Origin: Prevotella sp. P3-122 | GTDB lineage: Bacteria > Bacteroidota > Bacteroidia > Bacteroidales > Bacteroidaceae | DNA length: 64,000 nt | Reading direction: 5' to 3' | Assembly: GCF_002251365.1 (NCBI RefSeq) | Contig: NZ_NPJH01000079.1 | Span: forward strand, 62,001-126,000 | In this document: one piece after another, positions 58,618-64,000 of the stretch | Layout: each line of letters starts with the position of its first letter | Position numbering within the stretch: the stretch's first letter is position 1 | The notes under the pieces: generated by a model | What the model was told of the DNA's origin: nothing | What the model saw: the letters and a program-made list of their open reading frames with translations, nothing else | Database searches by the model: none | Program-made: the position numbers and the translations under genes

Positions 58618-61600
58618 TTAAAGGTTTATTTTAACACCGGCTACGAAGCTGCGGCTCTGTGGGAGCTGTCCGAGGTCGATGCCTTGACCGATAACATTGG
58701 AAGTCATGCTGAACTCCGGGTCTGAGCCAAGATACTTGCTGAAGGTGAGCAGGTTGTTGGCCTGTACCCAGAACTCAAATCCCTGAAGTAGCGTGGAGTT
58801 GACAGGCAGCCTGTAGCTCAAGGTGACGGTCTTGAGGCGCAGATAGCTGCCGTCCTCAATCCAACGGTCGCTGAAACGGCTGTTGCCCATTGGGTCCTGG
58901 AAAGTGGCCTTTGGAATGGCTGTCACCTGTCCCTCGGTCTGCCAGCGGCGTGTGAGGGCCGTGGTCTGGTTCATGAAGCGGCTGCCACCCTCAAGCTGGC
59001 TGCGCATGTAGTTGTAGACATCGTTGCCAAGGCTATAGTTGAAATTGACATCAAGCCTGAAACGCTTGTAGGCGAGAGTGGTGAAGATATTGCCATAGAT
59101 ATCGGGATTGGGATCGCCGATGAACGTACGGTCGTGCTCGTCTATCTTATGGTCGCCGTTAAGGTCGACAAAGCGCATGTCGCCGGCACCGAAATAGTTC
59201 TTGTCCACACCGTTATCGCCAAGCACGTAGAGAGCGGCGGCAGCGGCCTCCTCGCTTGTGCTGAACACTCCGTCGGTGACATAGCCGTAGAACATGTTGG
59301 CAGGCTTGCCAACCTCAGTGCGGATGGTAGCACCATAGACAGATGAGTCAAAATAGGTAGCATCGTCGGCAAGCGACGTAATCTTGTTCTTGTAATGACC
59401 TACGCTCAGACCAAGCTCCCACTGGAAGGACTTCATGGCAACGAGCTTGCCAACGGCTGTAACGTCGAAGCCCTCGTTCTTGAGCGAGCCGCCATTGCCC
59501 CAGTTCTTCTCGATACCGGTCAGGAAACCGAGTGCCTGATAGGTGAGCAGATGGTCGGTCTTGCTGTTGAAATAGTTGAAGCGGAGGTTAAGCCTGTTGT
59601 TGATGAGGTTGGTCTCGAAGCCAACGTTGAAGCGCTTGGTGGTCTCCCACTGAAGCCGTGTGTTTCCGATGTTCTCGAACGAGATACCCGAGATGGCATC
59701 AAGGAACTTGACTGCGCTGAAGTAGCTGCGTGCGGCAAAGTAGTCGATGTCGTCATTTCCGCTGACGTCATAGCCGACATTCAGACGGAGATAGTCTATG
59801 CCCCTCACCTTGGCAAACCAAGGCTCGTTGCTCACTACCCACGATGCCTGGACACCTGGGAAGATACCCCATGCGGCATCGAAAGCCTTGAGGGAATTCT
59901 CGGCATCGGCACCAAAGCGCGACGAAGCCTCGGCGGTGAGGTTGGCCTGCAGATAGTAACGCTGCAGATAGTTATACTCTGCCTGAGCGTACCATGCCAC
60001 GGAGTTCCAGCTGTCATTGGAGCCAACGGTGCTGGCATTGAGCAGGGCCGAGCTCATGAACGGAGTCTTGTCGCTACCGGTGTTATAACCCCACTGGGAG
60101 TTGAGGGTGTAGCTCTCCCAATTGATGCGCGCTCCACCAAACACATGCACGGCATGGGCACCATAGCTGTTGCTCCAGTCCACACGGGTGTCGCTCATCA
60201 CGGAGTTCTGCTTGGAGAAGAGCGAGCGAGTCTCGTTCTCACGCACAGCGTTGACGCTTGACACGTAGTAGCTCGGCACACCATTTACAGGAATATAGAA
60301 CTTCTCGTTGGTGTTCACGAGGTTGTAGCTAAAATGCTCGCTTAACGAGAGGTGGGGATTGAACTGGTACTTCGGTGTCACGGTGATGTTGATCATCGAA
60401 TTCTCGAAACGGTTCTTGTTCTCAGCCTCACCATACTCATTAACAGCCACAGGGTTGGCAAGCTTGTAGTTGTAGTTGGGGTATTCAGCCAACGCCTCGT
60501 CAAGGTAGCTCTCGTCTGTGATGTCAAGATAAGAGTCGGAAAGAATTCCGTTAGCATAGGCGTAAGGACTCAGCATCGGGCTTTTTGCGTAAGCGAGGAA
60601 TGCTGTCGAGGTAGGTGTTCCCTCATCGTAGTTGGCCGGTGCTCCGTCGTTGCGCAGGTTGCGAGTCTGGTTGGCAAACGAGGCATCGAAGCGTACGGAG
60701 AACTCATTGGTGAGCTTGATATCGGTATTGAAACGGATATTGAGCCTGTCCATGCCATTGTTCTTCAATACACTCTGGTTGCTGATATATCCCAATGAAA
60801 GGTTATAGTTGGCAACATCGTCACCACCCTCAACGTTGATGCTGTAGTTCTGGGTGATGGCAGTACGATAGACGAGGTTCTTCCAGTCGGTATCGTTGTG
60901 ATACTGCGGATAATAGTAGTAGTTGGGGTCCTCGTTGAGGAACTTGAAGTTTGTAATGGTGGTGTTGGTCGTCGAGAGCAGGTCGGAGGCATAGCTCTTG
61001 AACTGCGAGGCATTCATCACATCAATGAACTTCGGCTCCAGGGTTACGCCAGCAGAGATGCTTGCCGTGATACGGGTCGCCATGCTGTGGTTGCGGCGGG
61101 TCTCGATGAGGATTACACCGTTGGCACCCTTGGCACCATAGAGGGCCGTACCGTTGCGGAGCACAGTCACCTTCTCTATGTCCGAGGGACTGATGTTTGA
61201 GAGGATGTCATTGTAGAAACCCTCATGGAGCATGGTGCGTCCGAACTGCTGGTCGAAGATTACTCCATCGACAACGATGAGCGGTTGCGCATTGATGTTG
61301 AGCGAGTTGATACCGTTCATGAACATCACCCCACCGATGCCCGGCGTGCCATTGCGGTTGATGACGCGCACGTCTGCACCAAGCCGCTTCTGCACCTCAT
61401 CCTCGATGGTGACGGCATTGGAGTACCTGAAGTCGGTGGTGCTTTCTGATGCAAGTACGTTGGTACCGTCGGTATACTCCTTGCTGAAGGTCTCAGGATA
61501 AAGCAGCACGTCACGCTGCTCCTCTCCCCTTACGAGACCTATCTTGGCCACATTGAGGTCGGGCGCCGACACCTGCAGCGAGGTGGCAAACAAGGGAACC

Positions 61601-61863
61601 TTCAGCTCGTAAGTGCCGTCGGAATGGGAAAGGGTACTGTAGCCGTCAACTTCCGCCGTACGGATCATGGCTCCGGAAACGGGATTGTTGGTGGTGGCAT
61701 TGAGCACACGGCCCTTAACGACACGTGTGGGATATTGCTTTCTCGGCTTGGCAGGCTGTTCCCTCTTTGCTGACGGAGCATCCTCATCGGCCTCATCCTG
61801 CGCAAAGGCGGGGGCGGCACTGAACATAATCAGCGACAAGCCGTAAATGATATATCTTTTCAT
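58618..61863 (-). CDS. SusC/RagA-family TonB-dependent transporter
   Basis: 1081 residues. After the signal peptide (to about residue 21), a carboxypeptidase-regulatory-like beta domain (about 45-125, VVKGRVLNATTNNPVSGAMI) precedes the plug domain with GIGGVMFMNGINSLNINAQP and VDGVIFDQQF. A TonB-dependent beta-barrel runs to the C-terminus. It imports ligands held by SusD. The acidic stretch after the signal (DEADEDAPSAKREQPAKPRK) is unusual for the family. No CotH or protease domain is fused. Confidence 0.96.
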   Translation of the reverse strand: MKRYIIYGLSLIMFSAAPAFAQDEADEDAPSAKREQPAKPRKQYPTRVVKGRVLNATTNNPVSGAMIRTAEVDGYSTLSHSDGTYELKVPLFATSLQVSAPDLNVAKIGLVRGEEQRDVLLYPETFSKEYTDGTNVLASESTTDFRYSNAVTIEDEVQKRLGADVRVINRNGTPGIGGVMFMNGINSLNINAQPLIVVDGVIFDQQFGRTMLHEGFYNDILSNISPSDIEKVTVLRNGTALYGAKGANGVILIETRRNHSMATRITASISAGVTLEPKFIDVMNASQFKSYASDLLSTTNTTITNFKFLNEDPNYYYYPQYHNDTDWKNLVYRTAITQNYSINVEGGDDVANYNLSLGYISNQSVLKNNGMDRLNIRFNTDIKLTNEFSVRFDASFANQTRNLRNDGAPANYDEGTPTSTAFLAYAKSPMLSPYAYANGILSDSYLDITDESYLDEALAEYPNYNYKLANPVAVNEYGEAENKNRFENSMINITVTPKYQFNPHLSLSEHFSYNLVNTNEKFYIPVNGVPSYYVSSVNAVRENETRSLFSKQNSVMSDTRVDWSNSYGAHAVHVFGGARINWESYTLNSQWGYNTGSDKTPFMSSALLNASTVGSNDSWNSVAWYAQAEYNYLQRYYLQANLTAEASSRFGADAENSLKAFDAAWGIFPGVQASWVVSNEPWFAKVRGIDYLRLNVGYDVSGNDDIDYFAARSYFSAVKFLDAISGISFENIGNTRLQWETTKRFNVGFETNLINNRLNLRFNYFNSKTDHLLTYQALGFLTGIEKNWGNGGSLKNEGFDVTAVGKLVAMKSFQWELGLSVGHYKNKITSLADDATYFDSSVYGATIRTEVGKPANMFYGYVTDGVFSTSEEAAAAALYVLGDNGVDKNYFGAGDMRFVDLNGDHKIDEHDRTFIGDPNPDIYGNIFTTLAYKRFRLDVNFNYSLGNDVYNYMRSQLEGGSRFMNQTTALTRRWQTEGQVTAIPKATFQDPMGNSRFSDRWIEDGSYLRLKTVTLSYRLPVNSTLLQGFEFWVQANNLLTFSKYLGSDPEFSMTSNVIGQGIDLGQLPQSRSFVAGVKINL

Positions 61864-61881
61864 TGCGTATAGTTTTCTGGG

Positions 61882-63573
61882 TTAGTTATTCGAAAGATTC
61901 TTCGCAGCCTCCTCGGTAGCCTCGTAACGCGGCTTGAGGATGAAGCAGTCAATGCGCATGGTACGTGTCCACTTCGTGAGGTTGCCACTCGTCACGCGGG
62001 AGAGCAGCTGTATCTGCACCTGATGGTCGGACAAGCCATAGCTGCAAGTGGGGAACTGGAATTTCTTCGCTACAAGGATGGTGTCGACGACATCGGGAGT
62101 AGACTCGAAATAGCCTGATATCTGCTTCAGAGTGTTCTTGCCATTCTGGTCGTTATAGCCCAACTTTACCTGAATCCTTATCGGCAGGCGCTTGTCGGCG
62201 GCAGCCAGGGTGTCGGAGGCTATGACAGGTGCGGTAACGACATAAACGTCGTAAGGAACATTCGACAGGACATCGGGAATGCCAAACATCACGATGGGGT
62301 TTACAGACGTGTTCTCAGGAACAATCTCGACAAAGGAGTTGCCTGAGATCTTCCCAAAGAAAGGATTGTCGGTTGCCACGTCACATACCGTGAGCGGGTC
62401 CTCGGCGTATGCTATACTGTCCTGCGTAAGGATGGACTCGGCCTCAACCTTTATTGTCTGAAGGAAGTTCTGCGTAGGCTGTACATTGTACCTCGAAGCC
62501 TTCAGTACCTGACCGTTGCTGCACTCCACAGCCTCTGTGCCATCGAAGACACCACCAGCCTCGTATGGCTTGTAATAGGTGCCGTATGCATCATCTATCT
62601 CGCGGTAATGACGCATCTGCCAAGACAATGCCGATGTGGACACGGCAGAGTCGCGGATGGCCTCGTCGGGATTGGTCGTACGGCTGAAGAACGAGCCGGA
62701 GATGACGGACAGACGCGAATTGGCAAACTGTATGGAGTCACGCTTGTTGACCGTATTGTCATAGTTGAACCAAGGCTCATACTCTGCCACCATCCTGTTC
62801 CACTCGTCATTGGTGGGAGCAAGGAACAGGTAGCTGCTGTCCTCGTTGTTGATGAGTCCATACTTGTTGAAAATGGCATTGTTGAGTACAGTCACAGAGT
62901 CGAGGTATACTATCAGACCATCCTCAATGCCTCCGGCAACGCTCTTGTCGGGGTCAAACTTGTAGACGCTGTACTGGTTGAGGAAGTTATATACGCTGTC
63001 CACATCCCCGTCAAGGCCAAGATACTCATAGACATTGGGGAAATACTCCACCTGCTTGTCAAGGGTGAACAGCACGCCATTGCTGTAAAGGTGGTTGGCA
63101 CTGCTGAGCTTCGAGTCGCCAAGCATTGACTGTGTGAGAACCTTGTACTTGCCGTTCATCATCGATATCGAGTCGTTGGTAAGGCTCGATACCGGATGGC
63201 TGTAAAGGGATATATGGTTTTGGACAAACTGGCGGACAACGGTGTTGTCCTCATCCTTGACGCCGTTTCTCTCCTGCTCGTTGAAAGAGCTGATAAGCTC
63301 GTCAGCCTGCTCGGAAGTGAAGTCGGCATCTACGGGAGCGAAGACGGAGAATGTCTGCGAGCCGTTGAGTGTCTTGTCGTAGCCGCAGGCCTGGATAACC
63401 CTTGTGAAGTTGGTCAGATTGTCCTGGCTTGAGATGGCCTGCCACAGCGTGCCGCTGTCCGACACCGCCGCATCGTAGTGCTCATCCCAGTCATCGGTAC
63501 AGGCTGCGCAGGCAAAGACTGCCGTTACGAGGGCAACAGCCGACCGGGAAATGGTTATATTGGATAGTTTCAT
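61882..63573 (-). CDS. Fasciclin-domain surface lipoprotein
   Basis: 563 residues. The lipobox-like FACAAC gives a lipid anchor near residue 25. One fasciclin-type region (about 35-170) includes NLTNFTRVIQACGYDKTLNG and TFSVFAPVDADF. A second (about 180-300) has YLFLAPTNDEWNRMV. The C-terminal part (about 350-560) is beta-rich. Fasciclin domains mediate adhesion; in SusC/D operons such lipoproteins may bind substrate. It is 18 bp upstream of susC. Confidence 0.85.
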   Translation of the reverse strand: MKLSNITISRSAVALVTAVFACAACTDDWDEHYDAAVSDSGTLWQAISSQDNLTNFTRVIQACGYDKTLNGSQTFSVFAPVDADFTSEQADELISSFNEQERNGVKDEDNTVVRQFVQNHISLYSHPVSSLTNDSISMMNGKYKVLTQSMLGDSKLSSANHLYSNGVLFTLDKQVEYFPNVYEYLGLDGDVDSVYNFLNQYSVYKFDPDKSVAGGIEDGLIVYLDSVTVLNNAIFNKYGLINNEDSSYLFLAPTNDEWNRMVAEYEPWFNYDNTVNKRDSIQFANSRLSVISGSFFSRTTNPDEAIRDSAVSTSALSWQMRHYREIDDAYGTYYKPYEAGGVFDGTEAVECSNGQVLKASRYNVQPTQNFLQTIKVEAESILTQDSIAYAEDPLTVCDVATDNPFFGKISGNSFVEIVPENTSVNPIVMFGIPDVLSNVPYDVYVVTAPVIASDTLAAADKRLPIRIQVKLGYNDQNGKNTLKQISGYFESTPDVVDTILVAKKFQFPTCSYGLSDHQVQIQLLSRVTSGNLTKWTRTMRIDCFILKPRYEATEEAAKNLSNN

Positions 63574-63601
63574 TGTTGTATCTTTTTAGATGACTTGATT
63601 A

Positions 63602-64000
63602 TTATAGCATGTCCTCTATCTGTCCCTCGTCGGTGACACCATAGATGCTCTTTGGTACAAGCTCGAGATAGTCGAGCATGAACTCGTTGTCATTACCCTT
63701 AGCCGTAGAGACGCAGCGTATACGGAGGAAGTGGTCCTCGTTCGGGTCGAGGTGGACGGTACAGAGCACCATGCGGTATGTCCACGACTGTGTGGCAAAG
63801 ATTGTGGTGGTGGTACCACCTGCACCATTGTACCTGTAACCGCCAGCCGCACCACGATAGTAGCCCTTGTTCTTCAGAGCCTTCTGGTCGGCTGCAAGGT
63901 CGGTGATAGACATCTTGCTGTACTCTCCCGTCCAGTCGCTACCAAGTATCGAGGGGTGGTCGAGGTTCTTGGTCATGTCGAGAGGAATACCCTGAGGCTT
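63602..64000 (-). CDS. Surface protein of the SusC/D operon, C-terminal part
   Basis: The 3' end of a gene that continues past the window edge: 132 codons and a stop. Visible residues include DHPSILGSDWTGEYSKMS, TQSWTYRMVLCTVHLDPNED and FLRIRCVSTAKGNDNEFMLD, ending VTDEGQIEDML. The pattern suggests a beta-sandwich, perhaps carbohydrate-binding, and resembles the C-terminal part of fasciclin-type operon partners. Only 28 bp separate it from the fasciclin lipoprotein gene, so the two are co-transcribed. No function is assigned. Confidence 0.7.
   Translation of the reverse strand, partial: KPQGIPLDMTKNLDHPSILGSDWTGEYSKMSITDLAADQKALKNKGYYRGAAGGYRYNGAGGTTTTIFATQSWTYRMVLCTVHLDPNEDHFLRIRCVSTAKGNDNEFMLDYLELVPKSIYGVTDEGQIEDML

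Noticed and set aside
59395..60261. 288-codon open frame antisense to susC
   Set aside because: Opposite a well-supported SusC gene, with no promoter and no recognisable domain.

Overview
The window looks like a chromosomal segment of a Bacteroidales bacterium, most probably Prevotella or a close relative. The evidence is Bacteroidetes-type promoters (TAnnTTTG, often with TTTG about 20 bp upstream), a SusC/SusD pair, a hybrid two-component regulator with beta-propellers, and family-typical proteins (long NusB, DUF5606, DUF4250, HXXEE, Bacteroidetes-type LptD). The genus is an inference; no rRNA gene is present.

Layout. 1-2000: an IS4-family element inserted in frame into an already decaying IS982-family transposase gene; the 6-bp target duplication is visible. 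2.2-3.7 kb: a lone sugar-1-phosphate transferase that would start a surface polysaccharide. 3.8-4.2 kb: a palindromic repeat array and tRNA-Arg(CCG). 4.3-7.0 kb: a secreted GH128-like hydrolase. 7.3-11.6 kb: asnA, dnaX and a bile-acid-symporter-type transporter. 11.8-13.5 kb: rubrerythrin divergent from OxyR, which keeps C199 and C208. 13.8-18.7 kb: lysS, gpsA, pgi and a HAD phosphatase in one direction. 18.8-23.4 kb: small genes on the minus strand (DUF2520, nitroreductase, DUF1349 lipoprotein, DUF4250, YqiA-like hydrolase fused to GNAT debris, HXXEE). 24.3-27.8 kb: a GH89 alpha-N-acetylglucosaminidase beside an HGSNAT-like membrane acyltransferase. 27.9-34.2 kb: housekeeping genes (S4 protein, pth, rplY; then nusB, yajC, YbbR, coaE, DUF5606, an EamA transporter). 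34.3-38.3 kb: hsp20, a hydrolase, a preQ1-I-type riboswitch with a queuosine-precursor transporter, queF and a lipoprotein. 38.6-47.6 kb: a carboxyltransferase with a degenerate biotinyl domain, an HD protein, pepT, a cation/proton antiporter and an LptD-like outer membrane protein. 47.7-48.3 kb: a probable small RNA gene and a second, inverted copy of the palindromic repeat element. 48.4-49.8 kb: an inositol-monophosphatase-family protein and a YfcE-like phosphodiesterase.

49.9-64.0 kb is one minus-strand uptake locus, read right to left: a truncated surface protein, a fasciclin lipoprotein, SusC, SusD, a CotH-kinase-family protein, a DUF6055 HExxH putative metalloprotease and the hybrid regulator. 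No glycoside hydrolase or polysaccharide lyase is visible in it. It resembles a polysaccharide-utilisation locus whose cargo enzymes are a kinase-fold protein and a metalloprotease, so a glycoprotein or peptide substrate is possible.

Non-coding structure worth a second look: the two inverted leader-plus-22-bp palindrome arrays, a 23-bp palindrome array upstream of the GH89 gene, the preQ1 riboswitch, the small RNA with an attenuator-like 3' end, a perfect 29-nt palindrome inside the HD gene, and a family of C/G-rich hairpin repeats that run into coding ends.
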